This document shows, piece after piece, positions 9,348 through 18,593 of a DNA stretch of 64,000 nt. The notes under the pieces are model-generated. The model searched no databases. It saw only the letters and a program-made list of their open reading frames with translations, and had not been told where the DNA came from. The stretch comes from Bacillota bacterium (GTDB lineage: Bacteria; Bacillota; Clostridia; Christensenellales; SZUA-584): NCBI GenBank assembly GCA_023459495.1, contig JAEWTL010000039.1, positions 18,990-82,989 of the forward strand, written 5' to 3'. The first letter of the stretch is position 1, and every line of letters starts with the position of its first letter. A program made the translations under genes and the position numbers.

Positions 9348-9910
9348 TCTACCGCCTGTATTATGGCCGGGATTCCGAGGACGATCCGGCCATAGCACAC
9401 CGGTATTGCGATTTGCTGTTAGCGTATGCATTGTTGCATGAAAAGCAGCTGGATTACCTGAATCAAACGATCGTCCGCAACGAGTGGGGAAAGCCTGCAC
9501 TGCAAGATTATCCGCAGATTCAATTCAACGTCAGTCATTGCAAAGGGCTGGCTGCCTGTATTGTGGCCGATGTACCGGTTGGCATCGACGTAGAATATGT
9601 CAGGCGATACTCACCTTATGCAGCCATGCATACCATGAACCGGCAGGAGCTTGAGAATATCGACCGCTCCCCCGATCCGAACCGACTGTTTTTCTCATAC
9701 TGGACGCTGAAAGAAAGCTGTGTCAAAGCCATGGGATATGGCATTGCGTATTCAATGAAAAAACTGACCTTTGATATTTCGGATGAAAATATCCGCTGTC
9801 TGACGCAGCCCGAATTCCGGTTTGAGTTGATGGAAGACAGCGGACCGTATATCACTGCGGTCTGTTACAGGCAAAATAAAAAGTCGCTGCAAATCTGCGA
9901 GAATATATAA
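9344..9910 (+). CDS. Sfp-type 4'-phosphopantetheinyl transferase
   Basis: 188 residues, slightly shorter than Sfp (about 224). The Mg/CoA-binding motifs are present: FNVSHCKGLAACIV, VGIDVEYV near residue 84 and WTLKESCVKAMGYG near residue 125. It would convert the apo carrier protein (Ser34) to the holo form using CoA. The ATG overlaps the stop of the carrier gene, strong evidence that the two are dedicated partners. Confidence 0.92.
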   Translation: MIYRLYYGRDSEDDPAIAHRYCDLLLAYALLHEKQLDYLNQTIVRNEWGKPALQDYPQIQFNVSHCKGLAACIVADVPVGIDVEYVRRYSPYAAMHTMNRQELENIDRSPDPNRLFFSYWTLKESCVKAMGYGIAYSMKKLTFDISDENIRCLTQPEFRFELMEDSGPYITAVCYRQNKKSLQICENI

Positions 9911-9928
9911 AGCTTGGAGGAGCTCCAT

Positions 9929-10813
9929 ATGGGCATTTTCAAAGTTAACTCATTTTTAGAAGCGGACGGCGGAGTAGCAGACGCCGCCGCGGAACCGGTG
10001 ATTCTGGAAGCCGCGAGGAGCGGAGCAGCCGAGGCGCTGATCGACGAGGCGTATGGCGGTATCGCGGAGCTGCCTGAAGACACCGCGCTGACGCCGCTTA
10101 CTGATTCGCAGGAGGATTACATCCAGTTCAGGAATGTACGTAAGATTTACCGCATGGGCGAGATTGAGATCGAAGCGCTGGCCGGTGTGGATTTCACCAT
10201 CAAAAAAGGCGAGCTCGTCATCATCACAGGCGCAAGCGGCGCGGGCAAAAGCACGATACTGAACATTTTGGGCGGCATGGACAGCCTGACCTCCGGCACG
10301 ATCATCGTCGATGACGAAAACATCAGCCGGTATACCAGCAAGCATCTGATCACCTACCGTCGTTATGATGTGGGGTTTGTATTCCAGTTTTACAATCTCG
10401 TGCAGAACCTGACCACGCTGGAAAACGTGGAACTGGCTGCGCAGGTGAGCAAGAAACCGCTCGACATCCATCAGGTCATCGCCGACGTAGGCTTGGAAAA
10501 CCGCAAAAACAATTTCCCTTCCCAGCTTTCCGGCGGAGAACAGCAGCGCGTCGCCATCGCACGGGCGCTTGCCAAAAACCCCAAGCTGCTCCTGTGCGAT
10601 GAACCCACAGGTGCGCTGGACTACGTCACCAGCAAATCGATATTGAAGCTGTTGCAGGATACCTGCAGAAAAACGGGTATGACCGTGATCATCATCAGTC
10701 ACAACCTCGCGCTGACGGCGATCGGCGACCGCGTCATCAAAGTAAAGAGCGGCAAGGTCGACGCAATGACTGTCAACAAAACGCCTGCGGACGTCGAAAG
10801 GATTGACTGGTAA
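9929..10813 (+). CDS. MacB/LolD-type ABC transporter ATPase with unusual N-terminal extension
   Basis: 294 residues from the ATG at 9929; the GGAGG at 9916-9920 is 8 nt upstream, so the longer TTG-initiated frame is unlikely. The nucleotide-binding domain (about 63-290) has Walker A GASGAGKST, Q-loop, signature LSGGEQQR, Walker B LLLCDEPTGALD and the switch His in IIISHNLA. It is of the class that pairs with FtsX-type permeases, as found next door. The first 60 residues, rich in Ala, Glu and Asp, are not part of the ATPase and I know no function for them. Together with the permease it probably exports or extracts the product of the surrounding pathway. Confidence 0.9.
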   Translation: MGIFKVNSFLEADGGVADAAAEPVILEAARSGAAEALIDEAYGGIAELPEDTALTPLTDSQEDYIQFRNVRKIYRMGEIEIEALAGVDFTIKKGELVIITGASGAGKSTILNILGGMDSLTSGTIIVDDENISRYTSKHLITYRRYDVGFVFQFYNLVQNLTTLENVELAAQVSKKPLDIHQVIADVGLENRKNNFPSQLSGGEQQRVAIARALAKNPKLLLCDEPTGALDYVTSKSILKLLQDTCRKTGMTVIIISHNLALTAIGDRVIKVKSGKVDAMTVNKTPADVERIDW

Positions 10814-10814
10814 T

Positions 10815-13800
10815 ATGAATAAAGTACTTTTTAAAGACCTGCTGCGGGAGATCCGCCGTTCATGGGCCCGGTTTCTGTCCATATTCGCGATCGTTATGGT
10901 CAGCGTGGCTTTTTTCTCCGGTATCCGGGCGACCGCGCCGGATATGCGCTATACGGCAGACCAGTATTTCGATCAGTACAATATGATGGACATCCGCGTG
11001 CTGTCCACTTTTGGGCTTTCACAGGAAGACATCGACGCGATCGCTGCGGTCAAGGACGTCCAGAAGGTCCAGCCGGGCTATTTCGCAGACGTGGTCACTA
11101 CGATCAACTCTTCGGAGATCGTGTTCCGTGTTCACAGCCTGCCGACTACCGTTGACCAGAATACCATCAACCGGATTGAGTTGACCGAGGGTCGGTATCC
11201 GGAAAAATCCGGCGAATGCCTGATTGAGGATGCGGATTACATGAACCTTGGCCTGAAGGTAGGCGATACGATTCACGTCTCCTCCGGCAAGGAGACCCCT
11301 GTCACCGAAGGTACGCTCGGGATGGATACCTTCACCATCGTGGGCAAAGCCACCACACCATACTATCTCACCTATGATAAAGGCACGACCGAGATCGGCA
11401 GCGGCAAGATCAATACCTTTATGATGATACCGGAGCAGGATTTTATCTACCCCTGCTATACGGAAGCGCTGGTGACCGCCAAAGGCGCCAGTTCTCTGAA
11501 CACCTATAGTGCCAAATACGATGATCTGGTCGAAGGCATTACCGTGGCGCTGGAGAATCTGGGTGTGGACCGCTGCGCGATTAACCTGGCGTCGATGAAG
11601 GCAGATGCAGAGGCTCAGCTTGCGGATGCGAAGGAGAAATACAACGCCGCAAAGGAAGATTTCGACACCAAGATCGCACAGGGCGAGGCTGACCTCGATG
11701 ACGCCCATATGAAGCTGGTGGAAGGGGAGGCGAAGCTCGCGGAAGAAAAGGAAAGCTTTGCCCAGCAGACCGAGATGGCAGAAGCGCAGATCCGTGCCGC
11801 CAAGAAGCAGGTCGCCGAAGGCGAGGCGGATTACGCGGAAGCGGAAACGGAATACAACCAGATGATGGCGGAATACGGCGACGATCTGGATACCCTTAAC
11901 GAAAGCGCAACCTCACTGAGCAATATTCAGTCGGAAGCGCTGGCTCGGAGAACAGAGCTTGAGCAGCAACTGCAGGACCCTGATCTCACCGACGAAGAAC
12001 GCGAGGATATCCTGAATACAATCGCTATGTATGATGAGTTGCTGTCGATAACCGGCGATAGCGTGGGTACTGTTATCGGTTTGAATGACCTCACCCAGCA
12101 GTCAATAACCGGTGCACAACAGCAGCTGGCGGATTCGAGAGCCCAGCTGGATGCCGCGCATGCCGAAATCGCCCGGTCGGAACGAAAATTAGCGGATTCC
12201 AAAAAGGAGGCCAACGAGCAGTTTGCACAGGCTGAGGCAGACCTTGCGCAGGGCTGGGCGGATTATGAACAGGGCAAAAAAGATCTGGAGCAACAAAGAA
12301 CTGACGGACAGGCGCAACTCGATGCGGCGATGGAAGAAATCGTACGCGGCGAAGATGAGATCGAGAGAATCAATTCTGCTACATGGTATGTGCTGGACCG
12401 TCATAAGGAAATCAGCTTTGCCGACTATGAAGCTACCACAAAATCGGTGGACTCAATCGCCAACGTGTTCCCTATATTCTTCTTTCTGGTCGCCGCGCTG
12501 GTCTGCCTGACAACCATGACCCGGCTGGTCGCGGAACAACGCGTCTATATCGGCACATACAAGGCATTAGGTTACGACAGTCGCTCCATCGCCCTTAAAT
12601 ACGTACTGTACGCCGCGCTGGCCAGTACACTGGGCGCAGTGGCAGGCTTCCTCATCGGCATGCGCATCTTCCCATCGGTGATTTACCAATCGTGGCTGCT
12701 GAAATACATGATGCCGCAGCTGCAATATACCAACCAGATTCCATTGATCATTATCAGTGTGATCATGGGCATCTCCGTGACAACAGTCACTGCTTACATT
12801 GCCTGCAACAAAGAGTTGGTTGAGATGCCTTCCATGCTGATGCGGCCCAAGGCTCCGAAAGCCGGAAAAATCATACTCATGGAGCGGATTACCTTCCTGT
12901 GGAAACGGTTGAGCTTTTCTCAGAAGGTGACGGCGCGAAATATTTTCCGGTATAAACGGCGCTTCTTCATGACCATCATCGGCATCGCGGGGTGCACCGC
13001 GCTGCTGCTCGCAGGGTTCGGGCTGAACAACTCCATCAGCCAGGTTGTGAGCAAACAATTCAAGGAAATATTCGCATACGACCTTAATATGCGTTATGCC
13101 GCGGGCATCACGGACGAAGGGAAAGCCGACGTTGAAGGAATTCTCCAAAACGAGCCGGAGGTGGAATCCTATATGTCCAGTACCGAGCTCAACGCAACAT
13201 GCAAGAGCACAGGCAGCGATATTTCCACCACGCTGATCGTCGTACAGGATACGGCCCGGCTGGGAGAATTCATCGCGCTGCGCAACAGCACCACACAGGA
13301 CCCCATCCCGCTCACGGACGACGGCGTGGTGATCACGGAGAAGCTGTCCAAGGAACTGGGCATTGGCGTGGGCGATGCGTTTGAGCTGGATAACAGCATC
13401 GGCGCCCGCAAAAAGGTCATCGTGGCCGCGGTTACAGAGAACTACGTATTCCACTATATCTATATGACCGACACCTATTACCACGAGGTGTACCGTCTTG
13501 CGCCTAAGCCCAACAGCCTGATGATCAAGCTCTCCAGCGATTCTTCTGAATCGGAAAACCGTATCGCCGGAACGCTGATCGGCAATGAAAATGTCGCTTC
13601 CGTACTGTTCTATTCCACCATCGCCACCAACTTTGCGGATACGGTAAAGAGCCTGAACAGCATCGTGATCGTGATCATCGCTTGCGCAGGGCTGCTCGCG
13701 TTTATCGTGCTGTACAACCTCACGAATATCAATATTTGTGAGCGCATTCGCGAGATTGCAACGATCAAGGTACTGGGCTTCTACAACCGGGAAGTGCATT

Positions 13801-14054
13801 CCTACGTGTTCCGCGAGAATCTGCTGCTGACAATCATCGGAGCGGTGATTGGACTCGGCCTGGGCATCCTGTTGCATCGGTTCATCATGGTATCCATCGA
13901 ACAGGATGCGATCATGTTCGGCCACTACATCAAGGGCTGGAGCTTCGGATATTCGCTGGTGATCACGATCGTATTTGCGGAACTCGTCAGCCTGTTCATG
14001 AGCCGCCGTCTGAAAAACATACCGATGGTGGAGTCTCTGAAGTCCGTGGAGTAA
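10815..14054 (+). CDS. FtsX-like ABC permease with long extracellular coiled coil
   Basis: 1079 residues from the ATG at 10815, immediately after the ATPase stop; a TTG at 10803 is an alternative. A first membrane helix (FLSIFAIVMVSVAFFSGI) leads to an extracellular MacB-like domain, then a long Ala/Glu/Gln-rich coiled coil (about residues 250-525, repeated A-E-A-x-L and G-E-A-D/K motifs). Three FtsX-domain helices follow near 545-680, then a second FtsX half with one helix near 715, another extracellular domain and three C-terminal helices. The duplicated FtsX architecture acts as one mechanotransmitting permease, and the coiled coil could span the wall. Presumed partner of the preceding ATPase. 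Confidence 0.9.
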   Translation: MNKVLFKDLLREIRRSWARFLSIFAIVMVSVAFFSGIRATAPDMRYTADQYFDQYNMMDIRVLSTFGLSQEDIDAIAAVKDVQKVQPGYFADVVTTINSSEIVFRVHSLPTTVDQNTINRIELTEGRYPEKSGECLIEDADYMNLGLKVGDTIHVSSGKETPVTEGTLGMDTFTIVGKATTPYYLTYDKGTTEIGSGKINTFMMIPEQDFIYPCYTEALVTAKGASSLNTYSAKYDDLVEGITVALENLGVDRCAINLASMKADAEAQLADAKEKYNAAKEDFDTKIAQGEADLDDAHMKLVEGEAKLAEEKESFAQQTEMAEAQIRAAKKQVAEGEADYAEAETEYNQMMAEYGDDLDTLNESATSLSNIQSEALARRTELEQQLQDPDLTDEEREDILNTIAMYDELLSITGDSVGTVIGLNDLTQQSITGAQQQLADSRAQLDAAHAEIARSERKLADSKKEANEQFAQAEADLAQGWADYEQGKKDLEQQRTDGQAQLDAAMEEIVRGEDEIERINSATWYVLDRHKEISFADYEATTKSVDSIANVFPIFFFLVAALVCLTTMTRLVAEQRVYIGTYKALGYDSRSIALKYVLYAALASTLGAVAGFLIGMRIFPSVIYQSWLLKYMMPQLQYTNQIPLIIISVIMGISVTTVTAYIACNKELVEMPSMLMRPKAPKAGKIILMERITFLWKRLSFSQKVTARNIFRYKRRFFMTIIGIAGCTALLLAGFGLNNSISQVVSKQFKEIFAYDLNMRYAAGITDEGKADVEGILQNEPEVESYMSSTELNATCKSTGSDISTTLIVVQDTARLGEFIALRNSTTQDPIPLTDDGVVITEKLSKELGIGVGDAFELDNSIGARKKVIVAAVTENYVFHYIYMTDTYYHEVYRLAPKPNSLMIKLSSDSSESENRIAGTLIGNENVASVLFYSTIATNFADTVKSLNSIVIVIIACAGLLAFIVLYNLTNINICERIREIATIKVLGFYNREVHSYVFRENLLLTIIGAVIGLGLGILLHRFIMVSIEQDAIMFGHYIKGWSFGYSLVITIVFAELVSLFMSRRLKNIPMVESLKSVE

Positions 14055-14108
14055 GCATGCCGCGGGAAAAAACGCGGCTCGGAATAATCATATAAAGGAG
14101 AAATCATT

Positions 14109-15593
14109 ATGGATCCTGTCTATTATGACCTGACCTCCGGGCAGCAGTTGCTGCTGTTCAGCCAGACTTTCACGCTCCAGAAGCAGATCAACAACATCTT
14201 TACGCTGATGCTGCTGGAAAAGAAGCTGGATTTCAAAGTGCTTAGGACGGCTGTCGAGCACGCTTATGCACAAAACGACGCCTTCCGTCTGCGCTTCATC
14301 AAGGTGGACCGGAAGATCAAGCAAACCTTTATCCCGACAGAGAAGCCGGATATTCAGATGCTGGATTTCAGCGGCAAGACGCAGGAGGAAATGGATAATT
14401 GCCTCTACAAATACGCCCGCATTCCGTTTAAGATCATCAACAAGCCCATGTCCAAGGTGTTCTTTGTGCATTCATGGGATGGCATGGATGGCATCTACTT
14501 TGGCGTCAGCCATATGATACTCGACTCATGGGGAATCTGCGTATACCTTCAGTTCGTCATGGAGGTCTATGAAGCCATGAAAAACGGCACCGAGTTACCC
14601 AAGCCCTTAAGCCCGCTGGAGCCGTTGCTGCAGAAGGAATTGGCTTACAAGGGCTCACCCCAATATCAGAAGGATATTGAGTTCTGGGAGAATGAATTCA
14701 AGCGTTTACCGGAGTCTCTTTATTCCCATATCAACGGACCGGAGCAACTCGAAAAGTATCGCAAACAAAAGAAGAACCCGAATCTGCGGTATGCCAATGC
14801 ATCTTCTCTACGCACCTCCGCGCGTCACGAGGTACTCTATATCCCCAGGGAGAATGTGGATAAAATCGGGGCTTACTGCGAACAGAACAAGATTTCCGTG
14901 CAGGCCGCCATGATGTTCGGCATACGCACGGCGCTGTCCAAGCTGAACAACCGTCAGGACGACATTGGGTTCTACTCGACTTTCGCACGGCGCGGCACAC
15001 TGCAGGAAAAGCGGTCGGGAGGTTCCCGTGTCCATTCGAATGTCTTCCGCACCGTCATGGCAGAGGATGTAACGTTTGAAAAAGCGTGTCAGGATATCTT
15101 TGCCCAACAGATGGCGATTTATCGGCATGCGGAGTGCGATCCGGTGGAGATCATCATGCTGGAAGCCAAAACTTATGGGCGCAAGGGTTATTTCACTGGA
15201 TGGCATACCACCATTTTCACCTTCCAGCCAATTAAGCTGGTGGTGAGCGATGGCACGCCGATCCATACAAAATGGTACTGTAATGGCACGTTCTCCGGCT
15301 CTAACTATCTGACGATAATGGACGCGGACGGCACAGGCGCTTTGCGCTGCTACCACGAGTATCAGAAGCACAACATTACGGCACAGCGTATCCGGGAGTT
15401 CCAGACTCTGATGGAGCAGGCTGTTATGATGGGCGTCAACAATCCCTCCGCCACCATTGGGGAGATACTCGACCGAATCGATATCAGCGTGCCGCCTCAG
15501 GCCAAATTCCCGGTCTCCAATCTGGTAATTCCGCCGATTGCTGCCTCATATGAAAAAGCTGAGAAAGGCGACGCTAAGGACAGCGTCGGATAA
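14109..15593 (+). CDS. Condensation-domain acyltransferase (free-standing)
   Basis: 494 residues with AAAGGAG before the ATG. The only strong motif is a condensation-family active site GVSHMILDSWG at residues 132-142: the catalytic His135 and structural Asp139 are kept, while the first His and the final Gly of HHxxxDG are Ser. The N-terminal LTSGQQLLLF and the loop with GFYSTFARRG support a chloramphenicol-acetyltransferase-like fold as in NRPS condensation domains, PapA and alcohol acyltransferases. It would transfer the acyl chain from the carrier protein to an amine or hydroxyl acceptor. A small GC-rich hairpin (14059-14078) separates it from the permease gene. Confidence 0.8.
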   Translation: MDPVYYDLTSGQQLLLFSQTFTLQKQINNIFTLMLLEKKLDFKVLRTAVEHAYAQNDAFRLRFIKVDRKIKQTFIPTEKPDIQMLDFSGKTQEEMDNCLYKYARIPFKIINKPMSKVFFVHSWDGMDGIYFGVSHMILDSWGICVYLQFVMEVYEAMKNGTELPKPLSPLEPLLQKELAYKGSPQYQKDIEFWENEFKRLPESLYSHINGPEQLEKYRKQKKNPNLRYANASSLRTSARHEVLYIPRENVDKIGAYCEQNKISVQAAMMFGIRTALSKLNNRQDDIGFYSTFARRGTLQEKRSGGSRVHSNVFRTVMAEDVTFEKACQDIFAQQMAIYRHAECDPVEIIMLEAKTYGRKGYFTGWHTTIFTFQPIKLVVSDGTPIHTKWYCNGTFSGSNYLTIMDADGTGALRCYHEYQKHNITAQRIREFQTLMEQAVMMGVNNPSATIGEILDRIDISVPPQAKFPVSNLVIPPIAASYEKAEKGDAKDSVG

Positions 15594-15597
15594 GCTT

Positions 15598-16569
15598 ATG
15601 CAGTCTTCTGATATCGCTATACAGAGCGTTGAGGTTTCAGGACGCCCCTCCATTCGGGGCGTCCTGCTGCGAGAGCTGATCGCGGCCGGCGTACGGCTGG
15701 CAGGTGGGGATATTATCACTTTCGCAAAAAGATATATTCCGGTCAGCTCCAAAAACTGGCGTCCACCGCGCGGCTGGACTTCGCAAAAGGTTACGCTGGA
15801 TGGCGGAGCCTGCGCAAGTTACCTGATGCCGAAAAGCTGTACTCGGCAGGATGTCGCGGTGCTGCATCTGCACGGTGGCGGCTACACGCTGGGCTTTCTG
15901 CCGGTCTTCAAGCGATTCGCATTTAAGCTGGCCGAATTGGGCGGGCATGTACCCGTCCTGTCGCTGGATTACCGCGTAGCGCCGGAGCATCCGTATCCGG
16001 CGGCGCTCGAGGATGCGTTGGAAGCGGTGAAATGGCTGGGCAAGCATAAAGGCATCGCGCCGGAGAACATCATCGTCGCCGGGGAATCGTGCGGCGCAGG
16101 TATGGCGCTGGCCCTGGCCATGCGGTTGCGGGATGAAAACATGGGCAGCCTGAAAGCGTTGGTGCTGATGTCGCCCTGGTCGGACCTCACCTGCAGCGGC
16201 GATTCCTATGCCAGCCGATATGCCATGGATCCCTTCTTCGGGCGCAGGCTGCCGCTGCCGGACGACGAATACCGCACAGCAATCGGCAAGATCTACGGCG
16301 GCAGCAACGACCTGACGCAGCCGTATCTCTCCCCTGCTTTCGGCGACTTTTCCGGCATGCCGCCCATGCTCATCCATGTCGGGGAAAACGAGATGCTTTT
16401 TGATGATTCATTGACGGTTTACGACAAAGCAAACGCATCGGGCGTCCATGCGGAACTGCACGTCTGGCCCGGCATGTTCCACGTCTTCCAACTGGCGGAC
16501 GGGCTCATCCCCGAAGCGCATGCCGCGTGGAAAGAGATTGGGGCATATATCTGCCACAGCTTTGGTTGA
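15598..16569 (+). CDS. Alpha/beta hydrolase, hormone-sensitive-lipase (esterase) family
   Basis: About 323 residues from the ATG four nt past the condensation gene stop; longer in-frame starts at 15550 (ATG) and 15538 (TTG) overlap that gene and have no ribosome-binding site. It has the oxyanion motif LHGGGYTLG, nucleophile motif AGESCGAGMA, acid region GENEMLFDDS and catalytic His in PGMFHVFQ, the arrangement of family IV (HSL) esterases. No signal peptide, so cytoplasmic. In this operon it could hydrolyse, edit or release an acylated intermediate. A perfect 11-bp hairpin lies inside its early coding sequence (15638-15666). Confidence 0.88.
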   Translation: MQSSDIAIQSVEVSGRPSIRGVLLRELIAAGVRLAGGDIITFAKRYIPVSSKNWRPPRGWTSQKVTLDGGACASYLMPKSCTRQDVAVLHLHGGGYTLGFLPVFKRFAFKLAELGGHVPVLSLDYRVAPEHPYPAALEDALEAVKWLGKHKGIAPENIIVAGESCGAGMALALAMRLRDENMGSLKALVLMSPWSDLTCSGDSYASRYAMDPFFGRRLPLPDDEYRTAIGKIYGGSNDLTQPYLSPAFGDFSGMPPMLIHVGENEMLFDDSLTVYDKANASGVHAELHVWPGMFHVFQLADGLIPEAHAAWKEIGAYICHSFG

Positions 16570-16581
16570 GATGCGGTCCTA

Positions 16582-17853
16582 TCAGATTGGAAGCCTGCCA
16601 AAAAAGTACTTGTCCGGGTAATCCTCATATCGGATGGCGAGATTGTTCCCTGCGCTGTCCAGCACTTCCAATACTTCGAACGCCTGATTGACGTTGGCAA
16701 TCATATCAGAAAAGCTGGTTCCTTCGATGATCATATAGCCCGCCCGTGCGGTGGCGTTTTCGATCGCCGGAATTTCACTGCCCCACGCATAGTTGTAGTA
16801 CGCGTCCCGCATACCCGGCAGCGTAAGCATCTCTTCGCGCGGCGTGATATGCGAAATGACGCCGGGGCGGCAGAAGAATAGCTGCGTGGAGACGTATTTA
16901 TCCCGCTTCATCACATCGTATTCCCGCAGCGGCGAGGTATCGCAGGAGCCGGTGTGCACAACGTCCATCATCATGCCCAGTATATCCACACCGCTGATGA
17001 TCGGCATGGTCAGGTCCTCATAAGCGCCACCGACGCGTGCCGCCACCTCGTTGACGACGATGCCCTGCTCCCCCACCAAATACTGAAAATACAGCGGTCC
17101 GGTCTTCATGCCGAGCGCTGTCACGATGCGCTGCGTGAGGCTGGCGATTTTGTCATGGTAAGCTTGCAGATGCACCGATGGAAAGTGGTGACCCAGACAG
17201 ATACCGATATGACGGGTGTTGCGGATCGTCAGCCGATCCACCACGGACAGGATGGTGGCTTGCCCCTCCTCCACCCAGCCGTTCACGGTGAGCTCGTCGC
17301 TTTTGTAGTACGTTTCGAGCAGCGCCCTGTCCTCGCGCGAATAACTCAGCGTATCCGCGATATGGCGGCGCACCTCGTCCGGCCCATCGACCAGCCAGAT
17401 GCCGCGCTGGCCCTGACTGTCCACTGGTTTCAATACCGCGGGAAAGCGTATGCCGTGTAGCTCATCGTCTTTAAAATCCACGCCCAGCAGCACATAGTCG
17501 TTGGCGGGGATGTCATGTCGCTTGAATAGCGCCTTCATCACACGTTTGTTCGTGAAGGCCAGCGCGGTTTGGCTGTCCATATAGAACGGCAGCCTGAGTG
17601 TCTCCGCAGTGAGCGCAGCGGTCAACACCGGCTGGTCGGTGCCCGTCGTAACGATGGCTTCGATGCGCTGTTCCCGGCCTGCGCGAATCACACCCTCCGC
17701 GTCGAACGAGCTCACAGGCACGTGCACATCCGCAATCTTCCCTCCGGGGCAGTCCGGCAAATAGTCCGCCACGACCACGAAATCGCCCAGCGCCTTGGCG
17801 CGCCGAATCAGATTGATCTGCCCGCTTCCGCCTCCCAGCACCATCAGCCTCAT
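16582..17853 (-). CDS. ATP-grasp ligase
   Basis: 423 residues. An N-terminal Rossmann-like preATP-grasp domain (VLGGGSGQINLIRRAKALG) is followed by the ATP-grasp fold: FPAVLKPVDSQGQRGIWLV for nucleotide binding, an ETYYKSDELTVNGWV strand and the Mg-binding VVNEVAARVGGAYED. Related to PurK, biotin carboxylase and amino-acid ligases, it would form an acyl phosphate and couple it to an amine. Its start overlaps the end of the GT2 gene (ATGA), placing it last in a sugar-transfer operon, so attachment of a carboxylate or amino acid to an amino sugar is a reasonable guess. It converges with the hydrolase gene, 12 nt apart, with no clear terminator. Confidence 0.82.
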   Translation of the reverse strand: MRLMVLGGGSGQINLIRRAKALGDFVVVADYLPDCPGGKIADVHVPVSSFDAEGVIRAGREQRIEAIVTTGTDQPVLTAALTAETLRLPFYMDSQTALAFTNKRVMKALFKRHDIPANDYVLLGVDFKDDELHGIRFPAVLKPVDSQGQRGIWLVDGPDEVRRHIADTLSYSREDRALLETYYKSDELTVNGWVEEGQATILSVVDRLTIRNTRHIGICLGHHFPSVHLQAYHDKIASLTQRIVTALGMKTGPLYFQYLVGEQGIVVNEVAARVGGAYEDLTMPIISGVDILGMMMDVVHTGSCDTSPLREYDVMKRDKYVSTQLFFCRPGVISHITPREEMLTLPGMRDAYYNYAWGSEIPAIENATARAGYMIIEGTSFSDMIANVNQAFEVLEVLDSAGNNLAIRYEDYPDKYFFGRLPI

Positions 17854-18593
17854 GCCTTGTCCTCCCTTTGCAGCTTCTCTCCCACTTCATAGCACGCCCC
17901 GTGCCCCCGCAACAGCCTTAACAGCCTGCACGGTGCGTAATAAATGTACATTTGGATCAACAGGCGCATCAGCCGCAGCGGACGGTAACCCGAAGGTGCC
18001 CGATCCCCTACGCGTACGGTGATGTTGCCGATGCGGTTCGTGTGTTTCAGTAACTCCAGTGATATATAGACAAAACGCGTATCTGCGCGTGCCACCTTTT
18101 CCACCGTGGCTCGGTTCATGATGCGGAAGCTGCACACCTTCATCTCTTTTGGCTTGTCGGTAATGCGGTCGAACAGGCGGTCGCGCAACCGCGAGCCAAA
18201 GCTGCGAAAAGCACTTCTGTCCGCCACACCCACGCCGTACACCACGTCATAACCCTCTCGGATCTCGTCGTACAGCAGGAGGATGTCCTCCGGAGCCTGT
18301 TCAAGGTCGTCATCGATGATGGCAGCGAAATCGCAATGGCATTCCCGGATGCCGCACAGCAATGCACTCTGCTGACCGTAGTTCTTCCGCAGGAAGACTA
18401 CCGTCACGTTGTCATATCTGCTGTACAGCGCGCGGAGCCTGTCCACGCTGCCATCCGTGCTGCCGTCGTCCACCAGCACGATCTGCGAGGACGCAAAACC
18501 GCTCAGCACCTTCTGCAGGCGCTCCACCAACGATTCCAGCGTGCTTTCCGCATTGTATACCGGCACGACCACACACAGACTGTCCGGGCTCAT
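17850..18593 (-). CDS. Family 2 glycosyltransferase (polyprenyl-phosphate sugar transferase, ArnC-like)
   Basis: 247 residues from the ATG at 18591-18593, which overlaps the aminotransferase stop; a longer frame to 18674 lies inside that gene. GT2 GT-A fold: CVVVPVYNAESTLESLV, LVDDGSTDGS, the DXD-like IIDDDLEQAPED and FRIMNRATVEKV. This is the DPM1/ArnC/GtrB pattern, transferring a sugar from a nucleotide to a polyprenyl phosphate. ArnC and GtrB have two C-terminal membrane helices; here the tail only offers one hydrophobic stretch (LLIQMYIYYAPCRLLRLL), so it may be peripheral. The product is the natural donor for the membrane glycosyltransferase of the same operon. Confidence 0.85.
   Translation of the reverse strand: MSPDSLCVVVPVYNAESTLESLVERLQKVLSGFASSQIVLVDDGSTDGSVDRLRALYSRYDNVTVVFLRKNYGQQSALLCGIRECHCDFAAIIDDDLEQAPEDILLLYDEIREGYDVVYGVGVADRSAFRSFGSRLRDRLFDRITDKPKEMKVCSFRIMNRATVEKVARADTRFVYISLELLKHTNRIGNITVRVGDRAPSGYRPLRLMRLLIQMYIYYAPCRLLRLLRGHGACYEVGEKLQREDKA

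Noticed and set aside
12567..13925. 452-codon reverse-strand open frame within the FtsX permease gene
   Set aside because: His/Asp-rich antisense product with no motif; the plus strand encodes well-formed membrane helices.
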